A stretch of DNA of 34,132 bases, taken from the NCBI GenBank assembly GCA_007280895.1, contig QYQN01000109.1, positions 1-34,132 on the forward strand. Direction: 5' to 3'. The stretch comes from Methylococcaceae bacterium. GTDB taxonomy: Bacteria > Pseudomonadota > Gammaproteobacteria > Methylococcales > Methylomonadaceae. Below, one piece after another: positions 1 through 8,700 of the stretch (position 1 is its first letter; every line of letters starts with the position of its first letter). A model generated the notes under the pieces. It searched no databases. It had not been told where the DNA came from and saw only the letters and a list, made by a program, of their open reading frames with translations. The translations under genes and the position numbers were made by a program.

Positions 1-50
1 ATGTGGGAGAGGCTTTAGCCTCGAATTCGAGGCTAAAGCCTCTCCCACAT
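1..50. repeat. 50-bp perfect palindrome (REP-like)
   Basis: The first 25 bases are the exact reverse complement of the next 25, centred on an EcoRI-like gaattc. As RNA it would fold into a long hairpin. The arm (starting atgtgggagaggctttagcc) resembles the dispersed REP-type palindromes of many gammaproteobacteria. It lies 86 bp upstream of eutB and could terminate transcription of an upstream gene outside the window, but no T-run follows it. Confidence 0.85.
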
Positions 51-135
51 AAATACTTTCACAGTCTCGACACCGACCCAGTCGTTGTATCGCCTCACAG
101 CCAATACATTATGCCTTACCGTTTTTGAATTAATT

Positions 136-1512
136 ATGTACAAAACCCATCTTGCAAACGTCAGCTACGAATTCAAAACGCTGCGTAATTTACTCGCCAA
201 AGCTTCGCCTCCGCGTTCAGGAGATTTTTTAGCGGGTGTTGCGGCAAGCAATTATCGGGAACGTGTCGCCGCACAATGGGTCTTAGCCGACGTCCCCTTA
301 AGCCAATTTTTAACTGAAGCACTCGTGCCTTATGAACACGATGAAGTGACGCGCTTAATCCTAGACGACCATAATGCCAGTGCATTTGCCCCCATCAGTC
401 ACTTCACTGTAGGAGAATTTCGCAATTGGTTATTATCACCGCACGCCAGCACTGAGGCCTTAACCGCACTTGCACCTGGGCTCACCCCTGAAATGGTTGC
501 CGCGACGTCCAAACTTATGCGGATACAAGATTTAATTCAGGTGGCAAAAAAATGCCAAATAATTACGCGTTTTCGCAATACCATTGGCTTAAGCCAGCGT
601 TTATCAACACGTCTGCAACCTAATCATCCCACTGATAACCCACAAGGCATTACCGCCAGCATTATTGATGGCTTAATGTATGGCTGTGGCGATGCTGTTA
701 TTGGCATTAATCCCGCCACCGATAATATGTCAGCCACACTGCGTTTACTGCATTTAATCAGTGATTTCATTGAACGCTACCAGATACCTACGCAAGCCTG
801 CGTATTAGCCCACATCACCACCACCCTTGCTGCCATTGAACTGCACGCCCCAGTTGACCTAGTTTTTCAATCGATTGCTGGCACCCAACGCGCAAATAGC
901 AGTTTTGGAATTAACCTCAATTTACTCACTGAAGGCTATCAAGCGGCGCAGGCATTACAACGCGGCACCCTTGGCAAGCAGTGCATGTACTTCGAAACCG
1001 GCCAAGGCAGTGCCTTATCAGCCAATGCCCATGAAGGGCTCGATCAACAAACCTGTGAAGCACGTGCCTACGCCGTTGCACGAAAATTTGATCCCTTGTT
1101 AGTCAACACCGTAGTAGGTTTTATTGGTCCAGAATATCTTTATGATGGCAAACAAATTATTCGTGCTGCCTTAGAAGATCACTTTTGCGGCAAACTGTTA
1201 GGCTTACCGATGGGCTGTGATATTTGCTATACCAACCACGCTGAAGCCGATCAAGATGACATGGACATGTTACTCACGCAATTTGCCGTAGCAGGAGGCA
1301 CTTTTATCATGGGCGTACCCGGTGCAGATGACATTATGCTCAATTATCAATCCACATCTTTTCATGATGCTTTGTATTTACGTCAAGTCTTAGGGGTAAA
1401 ACCCGCCCCAGAATTTGAACACTGGCTGATTCGTCACGGTATTTTTAATACAGAGAATACCTTAGCAGAGCGCAGTGAACTCCCAAAACTCTTCCAATCA
1501 TTAACGCTTTAG
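136..1512 (+). CDS. eutB: Ethanolamine ammonia-lyase, large subunit
   Basis: This is the catalytic subunit of adenosylcobalamin-dependent ethanolamine ammonia-lyase, which converts ethanolamine to acetaldehyde and ammonia in the cytoplasm. The 458-aa product aligns by eye with enterobacterial EutB (about 453 aa) from end to end. The residues known to bind substrate are all present: R159 and Q161 in TRLQPN, N192 in GINPATDN, E287 in FETGQGSALSAN, and D362 in GCDICYTNH. An upstream TTG at 85 is in frame, but family alignment starts at the ATG at 136 (MYKTHLANVSYEFKTLRNLL). eutC follows after 6 bp, so the two are co-transcribed. No microcompartment shell gene, reactivase (eutA) or permease is visible here. 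No cobalamin riboswitch was recognised in the 85 bp before the start. Confidence 0.97.
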   Translation: MYKTHLANVSYEFKTLRNLLAKASPPRSGDFLAGVAASNYRERVAAQWVLADVPLSQFLTEALVPYEHDEVTRLILDDHNASAFAPISHFTVGEFRNWLLSPHASTEALTALAPGLTPEMVAATSKLMRIQDLIQVAKKCQIITRFRNTIGLSQRLSTRLQPNHPTDNPQGITASIIDGLMYGCGDAVIGINPATDNMSATLRLLHLISDFIERYQIPTQACVLAHITTTLAAIELHAPVDLVFQSIAGTQRANSSFGINLNLLTEGYQAAQALQRGTLGKQCMYFETGQGSALSANAHEGLDQQTCEARAYAVARKFDPLLVNTVVGFIGPEYLYDGKQIIRAALEDHFCGKLLGLPMGCDICYTNHAEADQDDMDMLLTQFAVAGGTFIMGVPGADDIMLNYQSTSFHDALYLRQVLGVKPAPEFEHWLIRHGIFNTENTLAERSELPKLFQSLTL

Positions 1513-1518
1513 GTTTGA

Positions 1519-2325
1519 ATGATGACGCAACTTCCTACTACGCCCAACCAAACTGATCCATGGACACACTTACGCCACCTCACTCCAGCACGCATTGCTT
1601 TAGGTCGCGCAGGCACCAGTTTACCCACCCACGCGCAGCTTGAATTCCAATTAGCCCATGCCTTAGCACGCGATGCGGTACATATTCCCTTGGATTTTTT
1701 AGCACTCAGTCAGCAATTTACACAACACGGAATCAAAACGCTGCAATTACAGACGCAAGCAGAAAACCAACAGCTCTATTTACAGCGTCCTGACTTAGGC
1801 AAACAGTTAACAAATGCCTCTATTGAACGCTTACGTAAGGAGAGTAGTTCCTCTCATGATGTCGTGATTGTTATTGCTGACGGCTTATCGTCCAGTGCAA
1901 TTAGCCACCACGCCGCAGCCCTAGTCACACACTTAATTCCGCACTTACACCAACAAGGTTTGCATCTTGCTCCCGTGTGTTTAGTGCAGCATGGACGGGT
2001 TGCCATTGGCGACCCCATTGCTCAACAGCTAAATGCCACACTGTGTATAGTTTTAATTGGTGAACGCCCGGGCTTAAGCTCGCCAGATAGTTTAGGTATT
2101 TATTTTACCTATCAAGCGCAAGCGGGAGTCAGCACCGATGCCGATCGTAACTGCATTTCTAATATTCATCAGCACGGACTAAGTTACTCCGATGCGATAA
2201 AAAAATTACTGTATATACTCAGCCAAGCAACGCAGCGCAAATTATCGGGCGTGCAGTTAAAAGATGAAACCACAGACGAGGCCTGCTTAACCATGTCACA
2301 GCCCCGTGCCTTACTTGACCACTAA
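1519..2325 (+). CDS. eutC: Ethanolamine ammonia-lyase, small subunit
   Basis: This is the partner of EutB and contributes to the cobalamin-binding interface of the enzyme. The 268-aa product carries the EutC signatures: LTPARIALGRAGTSLPT near residue 20, VIVIADGLSSSAISHHA near 115, CLVQHGRVAIGD near 155, and IGERPGLSSPDSLGIYFTY near 180. RNCISNIHQHGLSY near 215 completes the set. Enterobacterial EutC is about 295 aa, so this one is slightly short at the N-terminus but complete in the core. Two adjacent ATG codons (1519 and 1522) are possible starts. The TAA stop shares its last base with the ATG of the next gene, implying translational coupling. Confidence 0.96.
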   Translation: MMTQLPTTPNQTDPWTHLRHLTPARIALGRAGTSLPTHAQLEFQLAHALARDAVHIPLDFLALSQQFTQHGIKTLQLQTQAENQQLYLQRPDLGKQLTNASIERLRKESSSSHDVVIVIADGLSSSAISHHAAALVTHLIPHLHQQGLHLAPVCLVQHGRVAIGDPIAQQLNATLCIVLIGERPGLSSPDSLGIYFTYQAQAGVSTDADRNCISNIHQHGLSYSDAIKKLLYILSQATQRKLSGVQLKDETTDEACLTMSQPRALLDH

Positions 2326-3047
2326 TGACCTCAACATTGGCGTTCACTTATCAGCTTAGACGCAGCACCAAAGCGTCTTACTTGCGCATAATCGTCAGCG
2401 CACAAAAAATTGAAGTGGTCGCCCCCCTGGCTGTCTCAGAAACAGAGATTCAGGCTTTTGTTCATGCAAAACAAGCGTGGATTCTCTCTTCTCAAAAAAA
2501 ATTAATGCTCAAAACCCAAGGCATAGCCAACAGTTTTGATTACCAAACCACACCCATCTTAGTGCAAAACAAACCCTATGCCCTTGAACTGCTTACTAGC
2601 CCAACTAACCGAATTAAACTTGACTTTACCGATCGTTTTATCGTGCACCTGCCCAGCACCCTAAACACCACAGAGGAACGCAATAGCCTCATTAAAAAAA
2701 CGCTTTTAACGTGGCTGCAACAAGCAAGCTTACCGCAGGTTAACAAACTGGTTGCTTTACATTCTCCACGATACCAACTAAAACCAACCTCAATTAAGAT
2801 AAAAATTCAAAAAAGTCGTTGGGGCAGTTGCGGCATTAATAATGACATAAGTATTAATGGCTTACTGCTAATGATGCCACCAGAAGTGCTGGAATACGTG
2901 GTCGTTCATGAACTGTGTCACATCCAAGTAAAAAATCACTCCGCTGACTTTTGGCGCTTAGTCCATACGCATTTACCCCACTACCAAACCCACAGAAGCT
3001 GGCTTAAACAGCATGGTCATAGCTTGATGAAGCAATGGCTATATTAA
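2325..3047 (+). CDS. YgjP-family zinc-dependent hydrolase (M48-like fold)
   Basis: The 240-aa protein has the YgjP/DUF45 architecture: a beta-rich N-terminal half, then KSRWGSC at about 163-169 and the metal site HELCH at 195-199. A further His at 205 (NHSADFW) is the probable third zinc ligand. The family shares the SprT/M48 metalloprotease core; E. coli YgjP has been described as acting on UTP, so the substrate here is open. It starts in the last base of the eutC stop codon, so it is probably the third gene of the eutBC operon. A functional link with ethanolamine use is not evident from the family and may be fortuitous. It is cytoplasmic, with no signal peptide seen. Confidence 0.9.
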   Translation: MTSTLAFTYQLRRSTKASYLRIIVSAQKIEVVAPLAVSETEIQAFVHAKQAWILSSQKKLMLKTQGIANSFDYQTTPILVQNKPYALELLTSPTNRIKLDFTDRFIVHLPSTLNTTEERNSLIKKTLLTWLQQASLPQVNKLVALHSPRYQLKPTSIKIKIQKSRWGSCGINNDISINGLLLMMPPEVLEYVVVHELCHIQVKNHSADFWRLVHTHLPHYQTHRSWLKQHGHSLMKQWLY

Positions 3048-3133
3048 AAAGCTGCAATGCACACAAATAGCTGAGCGCTGCGATACCGTGCTATAACCCA
3101 ATGATCACATTTTCCTGAACTTATCAAACAAGA

Positions 3134-3176
3134 TTAAGCCGTTCGTGCTGAGCGTGTCGAACCATGAGCGGCTTAA
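3134..3176. repeat. REP-type imperfect palindrome
   Basis: Outer arms ttaagccg and cggcttaa are perfect complements. The core (gttcgtgctgagcgtgtcga) belongs to the common GTTCG-TGAGC-TGTCGAA repeat type. Related copies occur at 5133-5179, 5173-5216 and inside 10486-10609. Confidence 0.8.
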
Positions 3177-3299
3177 CCGACAAGACGAAAGGGCAGGGCA
3201 AACGACTGAAGTGCTTAACTGTAGACAACTAAAAAAAGCCTGCATTCTTTATTTTTGTTAAACACCATAATGAACAGTGCTCAACCATCAAGCTCAGCA

Positions 3300-3328
3300 T
3301 TCAATCAAACGCTTTAACTGGGTATAAT
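3300..3328 (+). promoter_or_regulatory. Candidate sigma-70 promoter for the PP-loop gene
   Basis: A perfect TATAAT is at 3323-3328, 32 bp before the start codon. A weak -35 (ttcaat, 3300-3305) sits 17 bp upstream. The -10 is convincing and the -35 is not. Confidence 0.45.
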
Positions 3329-3360
3329 GACATTATTTTTTATAAGAACTGAAGCAACGT

Positions 3361-4404
3361 ATGAGTAAGCAAAGAAAAGCAGTCGCATTAATTTCAGGTG
3401 GTTTAGATTCAATGTTGGCTGCTAAAACAGTCATGGCGCAAGGCATTCATGTTGAAGGCATTAATTTTTACACAGGTTTTTGTGTAGAAGGGCATACCCA
3501 CGCCATTCGTAACAAAGATAAAGCCAATCCCAAACGTAATAACGCCTTATGGGTTGCCGAACAATTAGGCATTAAACTGCATATTGTTGATGTGATTGAA
3601 GAATACAAAAAAGTATTAATTAATCCAAAGCATGGCTATGGCGCACATTTAAATCCTTGTTTAGATTGTAAAATTTTTATGGTCAATCGTGCCAAACAAT
3701 GGCTAGCAGAAAATGACTTTGATTTTATTATTACGGGCGAAGTGATTGGGCAACGTCCCATGTCGCAACGTAAAAGTACCATGCCGATTATTGCCAAACA
3801 GTCGGGTGCAGAGGATTTATTACTGCGCCCCTTATGTGCTAAAAATTTACCCGCCACCCTGCCTGAACGCGAAGGCTGGATTAATCGTGACAAACTCCAT
3901 GACATCACTGGACGCTCCAGAAAACCACAAATAGCCATGGCGGAACAGTTTGGTTTTGAGGACTATTCACAACCTGCGGGGGGCTGTTGTTTTTTAGTGG
4001 ATAAATTTTACTCAGCAAAATTAGTTGATTTGTGGAAAGCACAAGGATCAAAAGAGTATGAATTAGATGATGTCATGCTACTTAAAGTGGGTAGACATAT
4101 TCGTCCAGCCCCCCACTTTAAATTGATTGTCGCTAGAGAGGAAGGCGAGGCGCGTTTTTTAGAAGGCTATAAAAAAGACTTCATCAGTCTACTTGCTGTC
4201 AGCCATAACGGACCCTTAGTATTACTTGACGGCGAAGTCTCTGCCGAAGACCTGCATTTAGCAGCACGCATTACCGCACGTTTTGGTCAAGGCAGAGAAG
4301 CTGAGCAAGTAGAGGTGGCTATTCTCGATAAAACAGGTATTGAACACGTGCTTACCGTCACGCCCTTAACAAAAGAAGAATTCCCAAAATCTTGGTATAT
4401 TTAA
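3361..4404 (+). CDS. PP-loop ATP pyrophosphatase, ThiI/MnmA-like, with NFACT-R-like C-terminal region
   Basis: The 347-aa protein opens with the PP-loop motif SGGLDS (12-17), which binds ATP to adenylate a nucleobase, as in tRNA thiolases ThiI, MnmA and TtuA. A CLDCK pair (C100, C103) and GGCC (C209, C210) provide cysteines suited to sulfur transfer or an iron-sulfur cluster. The segment from about 240 (LLKVGRHIRPAPHFKLIVAREEGE) resembles the NFACT-R (DUF814) RNA-binding domain, which has been reported fused to ThiI-like enzymes. A role in tRNA or other RNA sulfuration is therefore likely, but the exact nucleoside cannot be read from sequence. The gene is isolated between repeat-rich gaps and has its own promoter. 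Confidence 0.8.
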   Translation: MSKQRKAVALISGGLDSMLAAKTVMAQGIHVEGINFYTGFCVEGHTHAIRNKDKANPKRNNALWVAEQLGIKLHIVDVIEEYKKVLINPKHGYGAHLNPCLDCKIFMVNRAKQWLAENDFDFIITGEVIGQRPMSQRKSTMPIIAKQSGAEDLLLRPLCAKNLPATLPEREGWINRDKLHDITGRSRKPQIAMAEQFGFEDYSQPAGGCCFLVDKFYSAKLVDLWKAQGSKEYELDDVMLLKVGRHIRPAPHFKLIVAREEGEARFLEGYKKDFISLLAVSHNGPLVLLDGEVSAEDLHLAARITARFGQGREAEQVEVAILDKTGIEHVLTVTPLTKEEFPKSWYI

Positions 4405-4450
4405 ACGCCGTTACGCGCGTTACAACTGAATTTAGCGTTACATAGCACAC

Positions 4451-4559
4451 GAGACGGTAAAAGTATTGGGATGTAAGCACCCCCTGTGTGAAAAGGGACG
4501 CGCTTGCGAGGGGGAGTAAATCATAGATGACTGATTAAAAAAAATACGTTTATCGTCTC
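4451..4559. repeat. 109-bp element with 17-bp imperfect terminal inverted repeats
   Basis: The left arm gagacggtaaaagtatt (4451-4467) matches the reverse complement of the right arm aatacgtttatcgtctc (4543-4559) at 15 of 17 positions. The interior has a G/C-rich stretch. Size and layout suggest a small non-autonomous mobile element; no transposase is nearby. Confidence 0.5.
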
Positions 4560-4682
4560 AAATGCGTTTCAACCAGCGCTCAACAAACTTCTTAAGCTTG
4601 GCTCTATGTGATTTACAGTGGGTGACATAATTAAAAATAAGCGGGTCATAAGAAGAATTGATATGACTACACGTCCCAGAGC

Positions 4683-4839
4683 CGTCATTCCGGCATGGAT
4701 CGCCGGAATCTAGTTGCCATGGAGGGCACTTACAAAGCATACAACTAGCTAATTTATAGTTTAATGTTAATAAATTCTATGCGCTGTAGAGTAGTACATC
4801 CTTATACACTGGATCCCGGCATTCCCTGCCGGGATGACG
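4683..4839. repeat. REPIN-like pair of GTCATTCCGGC palindromes
   Basis: A forward unit at 4683-4713 has stem attccggc/gccggaat with a 7-nt loop. A reverse unit at 4811-4839 has stem tcccggc/gccggga. The two face each other, which is the REPIN arrangement mobilised by RAYT transposases. No RAYT gene is in the window. Confidence 0.75.
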
Positions 4840-4933
4840 ACTTGAACGTTTTGAGCGTGGATAAGATTTGTGTTTAGCGGTATTTTTGGCTACCCACTTA
4901 AGACGCATAGGTATCTACACAAGTTTTACAGCA

Positions 4934-5082
4934 CGTCATTCCGGCATGGATTGCCGGAATCTAGGTCACATGGAAGTGAACAATCTACTGTTTGAGCTGT
5001 TTTTTAGATAAAAAAACAGTCTGAAACTCCCAATATTGCCATCCATGGCTTCTGGATTCCGGCAATCCATGCCGGAATGACG
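4934..5082. repeat. Second REPIN-like pair
   Basis: A forward unit at 4934-4964 and a reverse unit at 5052-5082 each have stem attccggc/gccggaat with a 7-nt loop. They are near-identical to the unit at 4683 and face each other across about 87 bp. Confidence 0.8.
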
Positions 5083-5132
5083 ATCTTAAATATTTGTGTA
5101 GATACTTATGCTTAAGACGGGACACAGCGCAA

Positions 5133-5216
5133 GGCTTAACCGTTCGCCCTGAGCCTGTCGAAGGGTGGGCGGTTAAGCCGCTCATGGTTCGACAAGCTCA
5201 CCACGAACGGCTTAAC
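5133..5216. repeat. Two fused REP hairpins
   Basis: The first palindrome spans 5133-5179 (outer arms ggcttaaccg/cggttaagcc). The second spans 5171-5216 (arms ggttaagccg/cggcttaacc) and shares the central arm with the first. The core of each matches the REP at 3134-3176, in opposite orientations. Confidence 0.8.
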
Positions 5217-5274
5217 CTGAAACTGTCGCGCCTTAAGTGGGTAGCCGTATTTTTTATTATTTACCCATTACGAT

Positions 5275-5481
5275 TCACATAGAGCCTTTATCATTAACTG
5301 GTGTACTGAGTGCGGCACACTTGCCAAAAATACCTACTTTTTTGCGCGTTAGATTAATGTCAGGATACTGCGTTAACACACCAGATAATTTAATGGCGTC
5401 TTCTATGGTACTGTCCTCGGGCACTTCTATACGCAGCCATAATTGTCTATCGATTTCTGCATAACATACGCCCACATTCAT
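5275..5481 (-). CDS. rnfH: RnfH family (UPF0125/RatB-like) protein, C-terminally shortened
   Basis: The 68-aa product reads as the RnfH/RatB ubiquitin-like fold: VGVCYAEIDRQLW, EVPEDSTIEDAIKLSG, PDINLTRKKVGIFGK. Family members are about 85-100 aa and continue with a GDRVEIYRPL-type strand. Here the frame ends early in VNDKGSM and that strand is absent in all three frames downstream. The stop lies about 30 bp from the end of a MITE-like element (5246), so repeat insertion may have cut the gene. The start is well supported by AAGGAG 7 nt upstream. A short upstream frame (stop overlapping this ATG) may be a remnant partner. Whether the short form is functional is uncertain. Confidence 0.75.
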   Translation of the reverse strand: MNVGVCYAEIDRQLWLRIEVPEDSTIEDAIKLSGVLTQYPDINLTRKKVGIFGKCAALSTPVNDKGSM

Positions 5482-5700
5482 GAGACTTCTCCTTGTTCTG
5501 CTGAGCTGGTTGCCGAAGTTAGGCTTTGGGTAAACTGGGTAAACTGGCTTAGTTTTTGGTCAATTAAGCGTTTGCCGACAAGTAAATAAACCTAAGACTT
5601 GGTGAAGTTCGTGCGCCCACGCATGCATTTACAATCAAGCAGCGCAGCGCGTAGTCCATCTCTTGGTGGTGTGTGCACAGCAATTGCCATCTACGCCGTA
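5482..5700. other. Intergenic stretch with a short coupled open frame
   Basis: On the minus strand an open frame of about 38 codons with no start runs into a TGA that overlaps the rnfH ATG. It includes VGKRLIDQKLSQFTQ. It may be the 3' relic of a gene once coupled to rnfH; its identity is not recognised. Nothing else is visible between it and the kinase stop at 5701. Confidence 0.3.
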
Positions 5701-8700
5701 TTAAGTCGCTAAATATTCTGTCAATATTGCCAGTAACTCTTTAATTTTTATTGGTTTAGTCACAAAGGAGTTCATGCCAGCGGCGACACATCTGGCTTGC
5801 TCGTCTGCTGTTACGCCGCCTGTTAAGGCAATAATGGGTAAATTGGCGTAACGCGGTTCTTTTCTAATGTGTTCTGTTGCTTCCAGTCCGCTCATTTCGG
5901 GCATTTGCACATCCATTAAGATGGCGTCGTAAGTATTCTCGTCTAGCCGTTGCAAGACTTCCTTGCCATTGTTGGCGAGGTCAACAGTCATGCCTGACAT
6001 TTCTAAATACTCTTGCAGCACTTGCTGGTTTAAGTCGTAATCATCTGCAACCAAGATATGTTTGCCAGTGATGCCGACGCTGCTTTTTTGTAAGCTCTGT
6101 TGTAAGCCGCCTGACGTTGTCGTGCTGACTGTTTCAGAAACGGTTGTCGAGGCGTGCGCTGCCTTATTAAGCGCCAAACGTAGCTCAAAACTAAAACATG
6201 AACCTTGGTCAGGCTCACTGGTGACGGTAAAGTGTCCGCCCATTAAATTTAGCAATTTGTCACTGATAGCTAAGCCTAAGCCTGTGCCACCATAACGGCG
6301 TGAAGTGGACACCTCGACCTGACTATAAGCTTTGAATAATTTCTCTTGTTGTTGTGGACTCATGCCAAGACCCGTATCGTGCACACTAAACCTTAACACT
6401 GCGTGGCTTGCCGTTAAGGAAACGCTGCTTACACTTAGCGTAACACCGCCCGTGGCGGTAAATTTAATCGCGTTGGTTAATAAATTAGTTAAAATTTGTT
6501 GCAAACGCAGGGCATCACCCATTAACTCTGCTGGCACTGAAGAGGCTTTTTCAACGCGTAAAAACAAGCCTTTATTATCGGTAGTAATGACTAATAAATT
6601 GTGTAGATGAGTAAGTAATTCCTCAAGATTAAACGCCTCTTCTTCTATGCAATATTGCCCTGCTTCTAATTTAGAAAAGTCTAAAACATCATTTAAAATC
6701 AGTAATAAATTATCGGAAGCACGTTGGATATTTTGCAAATAATCGCGCACTTCAGCAGAAATAGTTTTATTTAACGCCAAGGCACACAAGCCTATCACGG
6801 CATTCATTGGCGTTCTGATTTCATGAGACATGGTCGCCAAAAAGTTTGCTTTTGCTAGTGCCTGCTCTTCGGCATAAATTTTTGCCTGTAATAGCTGCTC
6901 CTCTGCGAGTTTACGTTGGCTAATATCTTCCATAATTAACCAAATATTTGGCTTTCCCTCTAAGTCTGAAATTAATACTGCGTTAACAAAAACTGCAATA
7001 TTGTTGCCCTGTTTATCAACATAGACTGTTTCAAATGACTCGTAATTAGTGTTGCTCACTAACCAGCTCAATTGTTGCCAGCTTAAATCAGTCAGGGGTT
7101 GTGCGGAGAGTTGCTTGTGGTGCATCTGTTGTAACTCTGTTTTTGAATACCCTAATATTTTCTCAACGCCCTGATTAGCATCAAGGTAATTCCCGTCCAA
7201 ATCAAGCAAGGCAATCCCCAAGGAAGTTAACTCAAACAGTTTTTTTAATTTATCTTCATATATTTTTTTATGCTGTTCTGCACGCTTTAATTCACTAATA
7301 TCAAAGCCAAAAATATAAAACCCCACAACAATTCCCTCTGCTAATTCTGGGATAAATTCCATCATGACATGGCGCAATGATTGAGTATCCTGACAGCGTA
7401 ATTGATGCTCAAAACGTTGTGCTTGCCCAGCGAGTGTGTTGGCGATATATGGCGCAAATTCTTGATAGCACTCGGCACAGAGTAAGTTTGATAAATGTGT
7501 GTCGTGTAATGCTTCGGGGGAAATAGCAAACCACTCAAAATACGCCTGATTAGCAAACACATTGTATTGTGCTGCCGTCCAGTAACCCACTAACGCGGGC
7601 ACATGATTTAAAATGATTTGGTGCCAGCGAGATAATTGCAGAAAGCGTTGTTCTGCTAATTTTCGCTCGGTAATGTCGCGCTCTATCGACAACCAATGCG
7701 TAATCTCACCAGCATTATTAACAATGGGGGTGATGGCTATTTCATGGATAGTTTCAGCACCCGATTTAGTGTACATAAACAGTTCGGCACACACTGGCTG
7801 AACGTCCGCTAAGGATTGATAAATGCGCTCAAGTGTTGCTTTGTCTGTTTTTTCGCCTAGCCATAGGTCAGGGGTTTTACCGATAACGTCCTCGTAAGCA
7901 TAGCCAAATTGTTTTTCAAAGGCATGATTAACGTAGGTAATTGGATGCGAAACGCCCTCAGGATCGCCCACAGCAACAATAATGACTACATCATTGGCGT
8001 TGGCTAAACACGCATCTAACATGTGCATTTTTTCTTGTTGCGCGGCGTGTTTTTTGAGCAGTACCTGAATGCGCTGGCTGCCAATAAGACCCCAATACAC
8101 TAGACAGGCTAGGCTTAAGGCCGCCAGACCATTTCTATAGGCCATTGTCTCTGCAAGCTCCCGGTCATCATATTGCTGTAGTTGATACGTGAACAGAGAG
8201 GTTAACTCAAGCATGCGAGACTCTAGTTGCATAATTTTTTGTAACGCGGCGAAGTGCTCGGGTGGCGTTGAATTGGCAGTCATTAAGCGCAATGCTTTTA
8301 AATAGGTCGTGGATACGGTGTTGAGTTGAGCTAGCACAGCCCTACCTGCAGGAAATTGGCTGGCGCGTAACTGTATTTTTTTATTTGAGGCATCAAGGGT
8401 TTTTCCACCGTATTGAAACGCAGAAAAGGTCTCAGTAAACAGCAGCTTGCTTGCGTTTAACTGTTCTGTTATGAGTATTTTATTTAGCCCTAAACGCTCG
8501 GCACTCTCCATTTGCAACACCAGTAAGCCCATTCGCTCAACTAACATGCGCTGTCTTCCGGAAAGATTAATTTCTGTGCTGCTGTACGAGATTTCATGTG
8601 AAATCTGCGCTGTGATGACAATGGATAAAATTAATAATAATGTCGTTACTATCGTCCCAAACAAAATACCCAGTTCATTAAACGATAATTTTTTAAGGTG

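Larger units (their letters stand above)
3048..3360. other. Intergenic region with one REP palindrome and a promoter
   Basis: This 313-bp stretch holds a REP-type hairpin (3134-3176) and a candidate sigma-70 promoter near its right end. No open frame that looks coding was found. Confidence 0.6.
4888..5246. repeat. Nested MITE-like composite
   Basis: The left arm 4888-4922 (ggctacccacttaagacg followed by cataggtatctacacaa) is repeated in inverse at 5094-5126 (ttgtgtagatacttatg, then cttaagacgggacac). A third arm at 5224-5246 is the inverse of the same ggctacccacttaa end. The two internal segments carry a REPIN and a pair of REP hairpins. The same ends bound the elements at 10486-10609 and 11024-11094. 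Confidence 0.6.
4405..5274. other. 870-bp repeat-rich intergenic region without recognisable genes
   Basis: The stretch between the PP-loop gene and rnfH contains an inverted-repeat element (4451-4559), two REPIN-like doublets (4683-4839 and 4934-5082), two fused REP hairpins (5133-5216) and MITE-like arms (4888-4922, 5094-5126, 5224-5246). The short open frames across it are reading through palindromes and are not genes. Confidence 0.75.

Noticed and set aside
85-135. TTG start extending EutB by 17 residues
   Set aside because: The extension is not like EutB N-termini; homology starts at the ATG at 136.
51-135. Possible cobalamin riboswitch before eutB
   Set aside because: The leader is too short and no B12-box-like sequence was seen.
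4558-4740. 60-codon minus-strand open frame
   Set aside because: It runs through a REP palindrome, has no recognisable product and no ribosome site.
4683-5082. Possible CRISPR array
   Set aside because: The repeats are inverted pairs of palindromes with unequal spacing, not regularly spaced direct repeats, and no cas gene is present.
4985-5282. Overlapping open frames on both strands
   Set aside because: They translate REP hairpins; the protein-like repeats come from palindromic DNA.
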